A stretch of 64,000 nt of DNA from Euptelea pleiosperma (lineage: Eukaryota; Streptophyta; Magnoliopsida; Ranunculales; Eupteleaceae). Below, piece after piece: positions 1-10,820 of the stretch; the first letter of the stretch is position 1, and every line of letters starts with the position of its first letter. Location of the stretch: assembly GCA_035048495.1 (NCBI GenBank), contig CM068549.1:7981822-8045821 (forward strand), given 5' to 3'. Made by a program: the position numbers and the translations under genes. The notes under the pieces were generated by a model. It had not been told where the DNA came from and did not search any database. It saw only the letters and a program-made list of their open reading frames with translations.

Positions 1-3000
1 GTGAAGAGAACCCAAAGTAAATTTTTATTGGGGCTGGTTTATCTGTCGAAGAAAAGATGTCCTACACTGATTTTCTGAAATCTTATATGGATATTTTCGC
101 ATGGTCATTCAACGATATGCCGGGTATTTCTCCCGACATCTCCTGCCATCGTTTACAGTTAAATAGAGATCATTTACCTGTGAAACAGAGACCTCGAAGG
201 ATTGCTCCTTAGAAGCAGCAGGCAGTCCAGGAAGAGATTGATAAACTCCTGGAGGCCGGGTTCATCCGCGAAGTCAATAATGCTCAATGGTTAGCCAACA
301 TAGTAGCTGTTTCAAAAAAGAATGGGAAGATCAGAGTCTGCATAGACTTCACACACTTGAATAAGGCCTGCCCTAAAGATCCATATCCCTTGCCGAGGAT
401 TGATCAACTAGTTGATGCAACCTCGGGATATGAGATCTTATCCTTCATGGATGGGTATTCGGGTTATAATCAGATCCCTCTGTATGAGCCAGATCAGGAG
501 ATGACGACCTTCACAACTGATAGGGGCGTCTTTTGTTACAGAGTGATGCCTTTTGGCCTCAAGAATGCGGGAACCACTTATCAACGTCTCGTCAATAGAA
601 TGTTCCATGATATGATTGGCGTGACAATGGAGGTATATATAGACGATATGATGGTTAAAACAAGGACTCGGGAATTACATCTGGGAGATCTCGAGAATGT
701 TCCATGATATGATTGGCGTGACAATGGAGGTATATATAGACGATATGATGGTTAAAACAAGGACTCGGGAATTACATCTGGGAGATCTCGGGAAAACTTT
801 TGATCGTCTTCGAGAGTATCAGATGAAGCTCAATCCTACCAAGTGCGTTTTTGGGGTGACCTCAGGAAAATTTTTAGGTTATCTCATTACAAGGCGAGGC
901 ATTGCAGCTAATCCCGAGCAGATCAGGGCTTTAACAGATTGCCTTCACCGAAGAACAGGAAGGAAGTCCAAAAGCTTGCCGGTAGGATAGCAGCATTGAA
1001 TCGCTTCATAGCAAGATCGTCAGATAGATGCAGACCTTTATTCAGGCTCTTGAAGAAGAATGGAAGATTTGACTGGACAGAAGAATGTGATGAAGCCTTT
1101 CAAAAGCTCAAACATTATCTCTCACAACCTCCGATTCTTTCTAAACCTGATCAAGGGGAACCTCTGGGTCTTTATTTGGCTACCACTGATGAATCCATTA
1201 GCGCCGTCCTCTTCCGTGAGCTCGATCGGGAAGAACGGCCAGTATATTTTACCAGCAAGACTCTTATTGGGGCAGAAACGAGATATGCCACAATCAAAAA
1301 AGCTGCCCTGGCTTTGATTTATGCTTCGAGACGTCTTAAACCCTACTTCGAAGGTAGAACTATTACGGTATACACAGAGCATCCTTTGAAATCGATACTC
1401 GATAAGATCGATTTGTCAGGAAGAATGGCTAAATGGGCCATTTATTTGGCTCAATACGACATTCAGTTCTCACCAAGAACATCCGAGAAGGGACATGCCT
1501 TAGCCGGGTTTTTGGCTGATTTTCCAGTTCAAGATGTGTCAGACATTGGAGGCAAGGACAGAGAAGTTTTCCCACTTCCCGAGATACCAGAAATGTTGAA
1601 TCCCAAGACGGGGTGGAGATTGTTTACTGATGGATCAGCTAGTGAGAACGGGTCAGGTATAGGAGTTGTCTTGGTCACACCTGAGAATACTAGATTGGAA
1701 AAATCTGTTAAACTCGGGTTCGTGGCATCCAATAATGAAGCAGAATATGAAGCAATGATTTCGGGACTCCAGACAGCACTTGATCTCGGGATAAAAGATA
1801 TTACCGTATATACTGATTCACAGCTGGTCGTCAGTCAATTCGCTGGAACATATCTAGCCCGAGATGAGAAGATGGCAGCTTATTTAGATATTGTTCAACA
1901 TTTGGCTGAGCGATTTGATAATAAAAATTCATCAGTTACAAAGAATGAAAAATCGGCATGCTGATGCCTTGGCCTATTTATCTACTATGATGGGAGGAAC
2001 TGAATCAAGAACTATATCCGTGGATTATCAGGAATTTCCAAGTATACATTCACCTGTTGAGGTTTATCTTGCCCCGGTGGAGGTTGATCATGGGCCAAGT
2101 TGGATGGATGATTTTCGAAGGTATTTACAACATGGAGAACTCCCATCTGGGAGAGATGCCGCGAAGAGAATTCAGAGGCTTGGAAGAAGGTATATCATGG
2201 TAGGCCAAGATCTGTACAGGAAATCAGCATCAGGTCCCCTCCTTAAATGCCTTACCCCCAGAGAATCTCAGCAAGTTCTTCTTGAGATACATGCGGGTGA
2301 ATGTGGAAATCACTCGGGGGCGAGGACCTTGGCACATAAAGCTCTCAGCCAAGGATATTTTTGGCCCTATATGCAGAAAGATGCCAAGTTGCTGGTCAAG
2401 AAATGTGAGAAATACCAGAAATATTCTCCGCTGATAAAGGTTCCCGCCGAAGAGTTACATCCTGTATTCAGTCCATGGCCATTTGCGAAGTGGGGATTAG
2501 ATATAATGGGACCATTCCCGACAGCCCCAGGGAATGTAAGGTTCTTATTGGTGGCCACAGATTACTTCACAAAGTGGATCGAAGCAGTTCCGTTAGTTCA
2601 GGTACAGTCTTCACATGTGAAGAGGTTTTTATGGGAGAATATCATCTGCCGGTTCGGCATTCCAGAAGAGATAGTCACAGACAATGGAACCCAGCTTGAT
2701 TCCACCGAGGTGAAAGCTTTATGTCAGGCTTTGAATATAAAGAAAAGACTATCTGCCCCGAGATACCCCCAGAGTAATGGACTTGCCGAAAGAGCAAATC
2801 GAGTTATACTCGAAAATTTGAAGAAGAGGTTAGATTGAGCAAAAGGAAAATGGGCGGAAGAATTGTCAGGAGTATTGTGGGCATATCGAACTACTCCGAG
2901 AAGAACTACAGGGGAATCTCCATTTTCTCTGGCCTATGGGTCAAAAGCAGTAATTCTTACAGAAGTTGTTGTCCCAACATCTCGTACTCAGGCTGTCAAT

Positions 3001-3336
3001 ACTGGACAGAATGAAGGAATTTTGGCTCGAGATAATGATTTGCTAAAAGAACGTCGCGAGCAGGCAGTTGTGAGACTGGCTAATTGTCAGCAAATTATCA
3101 AACGATCCTATGATCGCCGCGTCAGACGCAGGACCTTCAAAGTCGGAGATTTGGTACTAAGGAAAGTATTTGACAATACCAGAGAACCTGGGAGTGGCAA
3201 ATTGGGCGCCAATTGGGAAGGTCCTTACCTTATTGACAGGATTGGGCAGAACGGGGCGTATTATTTGAAAACACAAGACGGAGATGTATTTGAAAGACCA
3301 TGGAACGCATTTAATATGCGGATCTTCTATCAATAA
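1..3336 (+). pseudogene. pol: Broken Tat pol: RT, RNase H, aRNase H, integrase
   Basis: Remnant of the polyprotein that copies and inserts the element. RT motifs run from the start to about 900 and include YIDD. The first RNase H covers about 1130-1540. A second, archaeal-like RNase H starts near 1610 (TDGSAS, then a TDSQLV motif near 1815). Integrase begins near 2290 (HAGECGNH) and runs to TAA at 3334-3336. Damage: TAG at 210-212, a 97-bp duplication that shifts the frame at 694, frameshifts near 938 and 1925, and TGA at 2836-2838. In the integrase zinc finger the last cysteine is tyrosine (CEKY instead of CEKC). The integrase acidic residues are still visible (LDIMG, TDNGT, LAERA). It cannot encode a working polyprotein. 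Confidence 0.93.
597..790 (+). repeat. Exact 97-bp tandem duplication over the RT active site
   Basis: Bases 597-693 and 694-790 read as identical, starting agaatgttccatg and ending gggagatctcg. The unit contains the YIDD catalytic motif, so the RT active site is encoded twice. As 97 is not a multiple of three, the second copy lies in another frame. Confidence 0.95.
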
Positions 3337-3369
3337 AGATGATTCCAAATTTCTCATACAAAAAGCTTC

Positions 3370-4110
3370 ATCGTCAATTACAAAGTCCTATCCGGGAGTT
3401 ACAAACCGGAAGGCCGGGATGATAAAAAATTCTTAGTCATGCGACAAGAATTAATGAGATTCTCGTCGATCACAAAGTCCTAGCCGGGAGTTACAAACTG
3501 GAAGGCCGGGATGATAAAAAATTCTTAGTCATGCGACAAGAATTAATGAGATTCTCGTCGATCACCAAGTCCTAGCCAGGAGTTACAAACCGGAAGGCCG
3601 GGATGATCAAAAATTCTTAGTCATGCGACAAGAATTAATGAGATTCTCGTCGATTACAAAGTCCTAGCCGGGAGTTACAAATCGGAAGGCCGGGATGATC
3701 AAAAATTCTTAGTCATGCAACAAGAATTAATGAGATTCTCGTCGATTACAAAGTCCTATCCGGGAATTACAAACCGGAAGGCCGGGATGATCAAAAATTC
3801 TTAGTCATGCGACAAGAATTAATGAGATTCTCGTCAATTACAAAGTCCTATCCGGGAGTCACAAACCGGAAGGCCGGGATGATCAAAAATTCTTAGTCAT
3901 GTAACAAGAATTAATGAGATTCCCGTCAATTACAAAGTTCTAGCCCGGAACCACAAACCAGAAGGCCGGGATGATAAAAAATCCTCAGTCATGTGACTAG
4001 AATTAATGAGATTCTCGTCGATTACAAAGTCCTAGCCGGGAGATACAAACCGGAAGGCCGGGATGATCAAATATTTTTAGTCGTGCGACTAGAATTAATG
4101 AAATTCTCGT
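3370..4110 (+). repeat. 92-bp tandem array (about 8 units) after pol
   Basis: A unit containing gaaggccgggatgat and, further on, agaattaatgagattc recurs with a steady 92-bp step: the word ending gggat falls at 3420, 3512, 3604, 3696, 3788, 3880, 3972 and 4064. Units differ by scattered substitutions. The array fills the space between the pol stop and the stop of the antisense gene, so it lies in the 3' untranslated part of both. Tandem arrays in the hypervariable 3' UTR of Tat/Ogre-type elements are known and can seed satellite DNA. From 4110 to 4344 I see only degraded repeat and AT-rich sequence. Confidence 0.93.
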
Positions 4111-4344
4111 CATTTATGAAGTCTTAATGAGATTTACATTAAACATGAAGTCTTAGCTGGGATAATTCAGGTTGATTCCCGACAGACCTATATTCCTGAC
4201 TAGGTTTATTGAATTTTAACACATTGACTTCACATTGTGCTAAAGATGCAGTTCATACAATGGCAGAAAAAGTATTCTATTAGATTGAAAAGCCTTAAAC
4301 GGCATCTACAATTATAAAACCCTAGATCTGGTCAGTTACAAAAA

Positions 4345-6983
4345 TCATAGAGGTGTCATATCCTGCCCGCCAGCCGGCTGAGTGACAGAATTTGCTGTGA
4401 CATCCTCTCCTGGAGTCGCCATGTCTGTTTGACAAGAGGCTGGAGCAACTTCGGGTGCCGGGATGGTTGGAGATGGTTCTCGGGGTACTTCTGCTGAAAT
4501 TATCGTCCCGATAATTGGTTCAGGTTGAACCATATCTTGAACAAGATCTTCAGTTCTTTCTTCTTCTTCTTCCATCATGGCTTCACATTTGGCGAAGCCC
4601 TCCCGGTATCCCTTGTCATAAGATTCCTGTTGGAGGGCATCAGATGCTTGTTTGGTTTCATCCCTCTCAACAGTCATCTTTTCCAGATCTTCTTGCAGGC
4701 GACTGGCTCTCTCCTTGAATTTTGCATCTTCTGCCTTGACTTTAATCAAGTTATCTTCAGCTTTCTTCTTTGAAGCAAGGGCTTCAAGAGCCAATTTTCT
4801 CTCCATTTCAGCCTTGGTCTTCGAAACTTCGGCAGAGAGATTGGCAGCTTGAATTTGCTCCTCAGCCAGTTGAAGTTTAGCTTCGGACGCACTTGATTTT
4901 TCGACAAGGGTAGTATAATTTTGGAGGAGATCACCGAGATAATCCCTCAGACCTACATAAGCATGGATACTCTGCAGACCGAAGAAAGTGTTAGAGTATA
5001 TTCGAAGAATTCATCAGAAAGAACAGTACAAAGAATAAATTATTACCTCCAGGAGGGAACGACTGAGAACTTCGCAGGGCACTTTTGGGGAAGGCATGTC
5101 AATATAACGCAACTTGTCCCGTGGGTGACAGATTCGTTCGATTAACGTCGAAGCCACCCCAGCGTCAGCAATGGAGCTTTGCTCCGAGATGGGCTGCCCA
5201 TTTGGCAGGCAACCAGCATTCATGATATACAGTTCCACGCCATTGAAATCCCATAAACCTGTAATGGGGTTATCTTGCCGCCACAATTCTTTCAGTGTAA
5301 CCCATGTATCAATTAAATCAAATGCTGTACCAGACGGGAATGAAGGAGAACGAATGTGCTCACCAATTGAATGACTGGGCCCGGCAGCGTCTGTTGGATG
5401 AGAGGTTGATGGAGGGGTAGACATTGGTTGAAGCCCTGGAGAAGGATGAAATCCAGGAGGAGACCGCGTAATGGCGATCGAGGGAGAAGCAGTAGGTATG
5501 GCAGCTACCGAAGGAGAATCTGGGGCCTCAGAAGGCTGAGTCGATGAAGAACCACCAGCCAGATTAGCCTTAGTAGTCACCATACCATCCCGAATCAGTG
5601 ATGCCTCAAGTTCGGGAGCTAATCCCTTGATCAATCTTCTTTTCTTTTTTGGCGCCAGAGCTGGGGCAGCGAAGGTATCCTTCCGCATTTCAGCCATTCT
5701 ACCCTCCATCTGCAAAGGAGGTAACAAGTTAGATGATCACAGAAGAATAAGAGCTAGACATCAGCTATAGAAGAAGATACATCTGCCTCTTCCAACCGAA
5801 CAAGTTCCCGGGCAAAATCATTCAGAGGTTCTTGACGACCATCTGGATGTCTGAAGAATTCGGCCACGGGATAAGGAGCAGACGTAACCCGACTTGTTGG
5901 AGGATCTACATGGGCTGGCGCACTATGAGTTTGACGAGGTCTCTTTACTAAGGGGATGTCGGGACTTATTGACTCCTCTTCCCGAGACTCATCTTCCCTT
6001 GCAGTGACCTCAACAGCGGGACGCTTACGCGAATAGTCGGGAGCAGTTATCCGCTGGTCCCGTGGGATGACAGGAGTAGAAGCTGAGGATCTTTTATTTT
6101 TATCAATTAGTCCCGCCAGGGACCATTGCTTTACGACCTTGGGGATTTTCCTCAGAATATATTTGACCTTGTCATCTATATCCTGAGGATATTTCCAGGG
6201 ACATCTGATATAGTCTACAGTAGAGAAGAGAGGGGACTGATCAGTAGATTGATTAACTGAATCTAAAGGAGATTGACGAGATATAAAGAGGAGCTTACCC
6301 GACAAGTTAAAGCATGTACGGACTCTATGGCTGCTGGAGCTCCCCTCCACACGCTCGTCAAATTCCCAAGATCCAGTCACCAGCAGAGGATCAGAGTGCC
6401 ATCCCTTATGACTATCGGGCAGGCTCTCAACTATCTTCTGTTCTTTCTTCCGAGCAGCTACCGACCAGAACATATCGGTATCGAAGGAGTCTGGGCATCT
6501 CCTCAAAATGTACAGATAATCGATCTCGGAGAGACCGATCTGGTATTTACTCGTAGAGTTGAAATACTCTATCCTATTCATCAGACGCCAGAAATTTTCG
6601 TGCATCTGGCCGGGAGCCCGGTCGTAAAACCAGAGGACTTCCCTCACTAGAGGGGTCAAAGGTAGGGTTAACCCGAACTTCAATTGAAGCCGAGTGATGC
6701 TTATTTCGCCAGGGTTGGTATTTTCCCCGTGACGAGAACCGATATTAACAAAAACAGAAGAAGGAATGGCAAATTCTCTTCTCAAACCTACAATATAAGG
6801 GTCATTCCCATAAGTAGGGACCCTGACGATTACTTGAGGAACTATTGGTTCCTCCCTATATGTATCTACTTCTCTATCCAACGAGTCAGAGGATAACTGT
6901 TCCTCTACATCAACATTGGTTTCTATTGGTTCTCTGGGAACCATTTCTTCGGTATCTTCAAGAACTCTTTTACCCCTAGCCAT
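4345..6983 (-). CDS. Antisense spliced gene of the Tat element (transposase_28-like plus coiled coil)
   Basis: Four open blocks on the minus strand join through canonical GT/AG sites with matching phases: 6983-6299 (donor GTAAGC), 6214-5781 (acceptor CTGTAG, donor GTATCT), 5709-5047 (acceptor TTTGCAG, donor GTAATA) and 4971-4345 (acceptor CTGCAG). The sum is 2409 bases, 802 codons plus stop. I chose the ATG at 6983 (MARGKRVLED) rather than an upstream ATG in the same frame at 7067. Residues about 100-135 (LPLTPLVREVLWFYDRAPGQ, then NFWRLM) resemble the plant 'putative gypsy type transposon' family (Pfam Transposase_28). The middle is low-complexity with a basic KKKRR stretch. The last exon is heptad-like coiled coil and ends in an acidic and proline-rich tail. 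The same layout recurs at 33982-36211. Function unknown. The 5781 donor is the least certain junction. Confidence 0.78.
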
Positions 6984-7165
6984 TTGAAATAGATGAGAGG
7001 AAGATGAAGGTATACGAGAGGGAATAGCAGATGAGAGAAGAATACCGTGACAGACCAGAGGCAGCAAGCAGAGAAGGCAGAGATGAACAACAGCCTGAAC
7101 CTAAAACTTGAGTTGTTGCAGAGCACCGATCAAAGAGCAGAAATGAAAGAATGAGGGGAAATGAG

Positions 7166-7175
7166 CTATTTATAG
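7166..7175 (-). promoter_or_regulatory. TATA box of the antisense gene
   Basis: The minus strand reads CTATAAATAG about 185 bases upstream of the ATG at 6983. A TATA box in nearly the same relative place precedes the antisense gene of the second Tat element (36453-36462). The rest of 6984-7496 looks like leader and promoter DNA with no other gene. Confidence 0.6.
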
Positions 7176-7496
7176 ACAGAGACCTGGTTATATCAAATTG
7201 GTAATCTGGCGATATCTCATCCTTGGCGCCAAGATTCGAAGGATGTGTTACTTGATGGTTCGGTTACCTGTTCCCTCGAGAATAGTACCCGTCAATCATT
7301 CCATTCGACGACCGTACATTGGGCAGCACGCTAGTACGGACACGTTTCATGCATACAGCAACAATGAGCGCAGCATTAAATGAGAAGAGTAACGGTTGAA
7401 TAATTGTTGATAGATCCAATGGCCCAGAAATTAGAGTAAGACGTGGAGGGCCAAGATCTTTTTCAGAAGATACGACGGCAACATATCGATCTTCTC

Positions 7497-7510
7497 AAAA
7501 AGGGGGGCGA
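7497..7510 (+). other. Polypurine tract
   Basis: Purine-rich AAAAAGGGGGGCGA directly before the 3' LTR. It would prime plus-strand DNA synthesis. The complete Tat element (36651-36662) and the minus-strand Tat fragment (47909 onward) have similar G-rich tracts ending GCGA or GCGAT. Confidence 0.8.
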
Positions 7511-8897
7511 TGTGGGTGCCGTATTTTCCAGCAAGTTAAAAGATGACGCGTGTCACTGGCTTAGCACGTGCGGTGATAAAAAGGTGACGCGTGTTAATAG
7601 ACAGCACGCGAGAGTAAATGCGCCGGACGCATCATCAGGAGCCATAAACTGCCCATCGTGTCACATGATTTCCATTACTTGGAAATGCCACGTGTCAGGA
7701 TAGAATGATTGACACATGGAAGTGATGCTAACAGAGTATATTAACGTCTTAGCCTCTAATATGTCGGGAAGTATTCAATCTTGCCCGACATATTGTTGAA
7801 TCTCGTCCCGCCAAGATCAACTGGATAGACGGGATCTATTATAGTCTGACCCAACACGTCCAACAGGCTTGACGGGATCATTTACAAACTCATCCCGCCG
7901 AGATCTACTGGCTTGACGGGATCTTTACAATCTTATCACGGCAAGGCCACCAGACCTACTTGACGGGATCTTTTACAATCTCATCCCGAGAACTCATCCT
8001 GGCAACTCAAGTATATCATCCCGGGAACTCCAAACATATCATCCCGGGAACTCCAAGTATCTCATCCCGAGAACTCATCCCGGGAAAACTCAAGTATATC
8101 ATCCCGGGAACTTCAAACATGTCATCCTGGGAACTCATCCTGGCAACTCAAGTATCTCATCCCGGAAAATCCAGCATCTCTTCCCGGGACATCATCCCGG
8201 CAAGGTCACATTATTGGCTGGATGCATTTATCCCGACAAGGTCATCAGACTTACTTGACGGGATCTATTTCAATATCATCCCGGCAAAGCCAGATGATGT
8301 CAAATGACTTACGTGGCAGGATCTCTTACGTACGAGGTAAGTATTCTGAATACAATCAATTTCTTAACTAATGAATATTGGCCACATGGCAGCTAGTTGA
8401 ACTATCACGAATTCGACATCACCTTATCTGAATACCTGACACGAAGGATGCCACCTTAGTGTCACTTCAGTTATTTCAGGTATAACCGAATCAAGGAAGT
8501 CAAGATATAACCGTAATATTCTATTTTATAACAGAATCCATCTGAGTCATCATTGACTGATAAATGACTAGACATGTGGAAGGTGAGTCACGCCAGTTCT
8601 AAGGTTATAAATATGAGACCCTCAGAACTGAGAAGAGATCTTGCTTTCCAGATCCAGATAGCCTAAACTCTAAAACCTTTTTACTATTTTCCTTAAACCT
8701 GTTACATTTCCTAAGCTAACTTGAGCGTCGGAGCCTTGTCAACAGGTACAACCAAATCTCATCTGGAGATCATCCTATCCTTCGCAGAGGAGAAAGTAGT
8801 TTCATCCTGGAGCATCAGAATCGTCCGATCATCACCAAAATCCGAATCGTCTGACCTCGAAGATTGTGTGGGTTAGATCAGATATTTTTCCCTCACA
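7511..8897 (+). repeat. 3' LTR of the Tat element
   Basis: It starts TGTGGGTGCC after the polypurine tract and ends CCCTCACA, giving the TG...CA termini of an LTR of about 1387 bp. Bases 7860-8290 carry many imperfect copies of a short unit with the core CATCCCGGGAACTC. A related LTR lies on the minus strand at 46713-47908. Confidence 0.88.
8606..8614 (+). promoter_or_regulatory. LTR TATA box
   Basis: TATAAATAT in the right half of the LTR, about 290 bases from its end, placed as expected for the U3/R border of a retrotransposon promoter. Confidence 0.5.
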
Positions 8898-10290
8898 ATA
8901 AGGATGTTCCTGAAGTGCACTGTGCACTTGAGATCCACATGCCACATATAAGGTGTGATGCACCTTGGGATCAGATATTGCGGATTCCAGGGAGCCGTAA
9001 CACCATTTAACATCTTATTTAGAAATATTACTTTAATTTTTAAAATTACTAAGAAATATAAATAATTTGAAAATGTGTTTTGTTATTCATAGATGCATGG
9101 CTAACTTGCTCCATAGAATCCCCCCCCCCCAGAGACTTTTGTCCCCAGTATTCTCTATGGGCAAAGGCGCTCAGGTGCGCTTAAAGTCTTATTGCCTAGA
9201 CGTTATCTTAAGACGAGGTCGCCACCCCGCCTGACCAAGTCGCGGGTATCTATGAATTACATAATTGTACTTAAAATATATATATCTCATAGCTACTTTT
9301 TTACACAATTTTGAAGAATCGTCATCGTCATTAAGTGTGCATTATCCCAATTATTTGTGATTGGCAATTTTTGCTATTCAGTTCTAGCTACTGAAACAAC
9401 TCATTAGAATTCATGTGGAAGAAGGATTTGGCAAACATTGTCTAGTTGCTGCCATCCTAATGCAACCTTCCTTCTTCCGGGCGAAAAACTATAAATACTT
9501 TCAAATGACGGTGATTGTTGCAGTAATTTCCAGTCCCTATGTAACTATACGTTTTATTGATAGGTACACCATATCGGTATATCAGTATAATTACTCTGGT
9601 GTGTTTATTACTTTATCATGTATATATTTTCTTACGTTTTGCATGATTGTGTAGTTTGCTCATATTTTTCAGAATCATTTCTTCTAGCAACATCCTCGAG
9701 TGCCTTGTAAGTCTGAATTGTTTTTTCATTATTATTTTTTAATTTCCTATAAGTATATAGATGTATTGTATTATATTGAAGGAAAAAGGAGTACAAGTGT
9801 ATATTATATGAGAGCTCAGGGTGAAGAGTTCCCAATAAATGGAAAGTCTCTTTGTACACTGAACTTACCAAGGAGTCCACTACATAATTTGCATTCCGTA
9901 GCATGTGAGAGAATATAGGAGTCCACCCTCACCACAACTCTCTGGTGTGGTCTATTACATTGATGTTCTCTAAGGACCATTGCCTACACCTCTTCCCCAC
10001 GTGATAGCATTCGAGGAATGGACTTCAATCCCTCAAAAGTTATTCTTGAAGATTCGAAGACCTTGGAGAGCTTTGATTGTCACTTTGCTTGGGTCTACCG
10101 CACTTATAGGGCAGGAATAGGATTTAGGAAGCATTTCACCATGGTGATTCCTAGAAACCCTACCTATTCTTCTTCCCCACCATAATCTGAAATAGGCAAA
10201 TTGATTCCACGGCATTATCATCACTTAGCTCTGAGACCTCTAATACAGAGCTCTGGATAACGACTGTTGCAGACAGCTCACCCTCCTTTC
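8898..10290. other. Unassigned old DNA with a GC-rich repeat
   Basis: No gene is recognisable. Bases 9115-9240 hold a C run and a GC-rich stretch (aaggcgctcaggtgcgctt, then gcctagacg and gaggtcgcc) resembling the GCCTAGGCG-type ends of common plant MITE-like repeats. The rest is AT-rich with short frames that do not look coding. Bases 9880-10250 are of normal composition but unrecognised. Confidence 0.5.
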
Positions 10291-10820
10291 AGTGTTGTCA
10301 AAGCTGCCTAGGTGACGCCTAGCAAACGCTTCACCTGGCCAGTACCCTAGCACATAAAACAGAGTCTAGGGAGGTGCTAGAGCGTTAGGTGTTAAAGAGT
10401 TTGCTAGGCTATTCTACATATAAGATTGATGTTTTATGTCCATTATGTATTAGGAATAGATCATACCTATAAGATCAATGTTATATGTTCTTTACGAATA
10501 AGAAAAACCAAAGGTTTATATACATTTTTTTTTATAAGGGTTTATATACATATAAATTAAACCCTAACAAGAGGAGAAAGTAAGCCTCCAGCTCTTCTTA
10601 TTTTTTGATAATTTATTGTTGATATGTTTAGTGTTCTTCGGGGACTTGGAATCTGAGAGTTCAATTTCATTCGAAGTTTGAACAGTTATGTGTCGGTTTA
10701 ACTATTAGATGTGGAACTAAGTCATTAAAGTATTTTGGTTTTGAACTATTAGATGTGGAACTAAGCTACTAAACTATTTAGTTTCTGTGTTTATTTCGTA
10801 TGTAGTTGTTTAGTACTCAG

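Larger units (their letters stand above)
1..8897 (+). mobile_element. Ty3/gypsy Tat-lineage retrotransposon, 3' part (5' end outside window)
   Basis: This is the 3' part of a long LTR retrotransposon that starts upstream of the window. In order it holds a broken pol (RT, RNase H, second RNase H, integrase), a 92-bp tandem array, a spliced gene on the opposite strand, a polypurine tract and a 3' LTR starting TGTGGG and ending CTCACA. Two RNase H-like domains between RT and integrase mark the Tat lineage. The order matches the complete Tat element at 26826-37381, and both LTRs begin TGTGGG just after a G-rich tract ending GCGA or GCGAT. The matching 5' LTR and target duplication cannot be seen. 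Pol is clearly dead, while the antisense gene is still open. Confidence 0.93.

Noticed and set aside
3370..4110. CRISPR-like periodicity
   Set aside because: The whole 92-bp unit is conserved and there are no unique spacers; it is a minisatellite in a plant retrotransposon.
6273..6650. Plus-strand 125-codon frame
   Set aside because: Shadow of the antisense gene's first exon and intron; no recognisable domain.
10033..10224. Minus-strand 63-codon frame
   Set aside because: No family recognised, no splice or promoter support.
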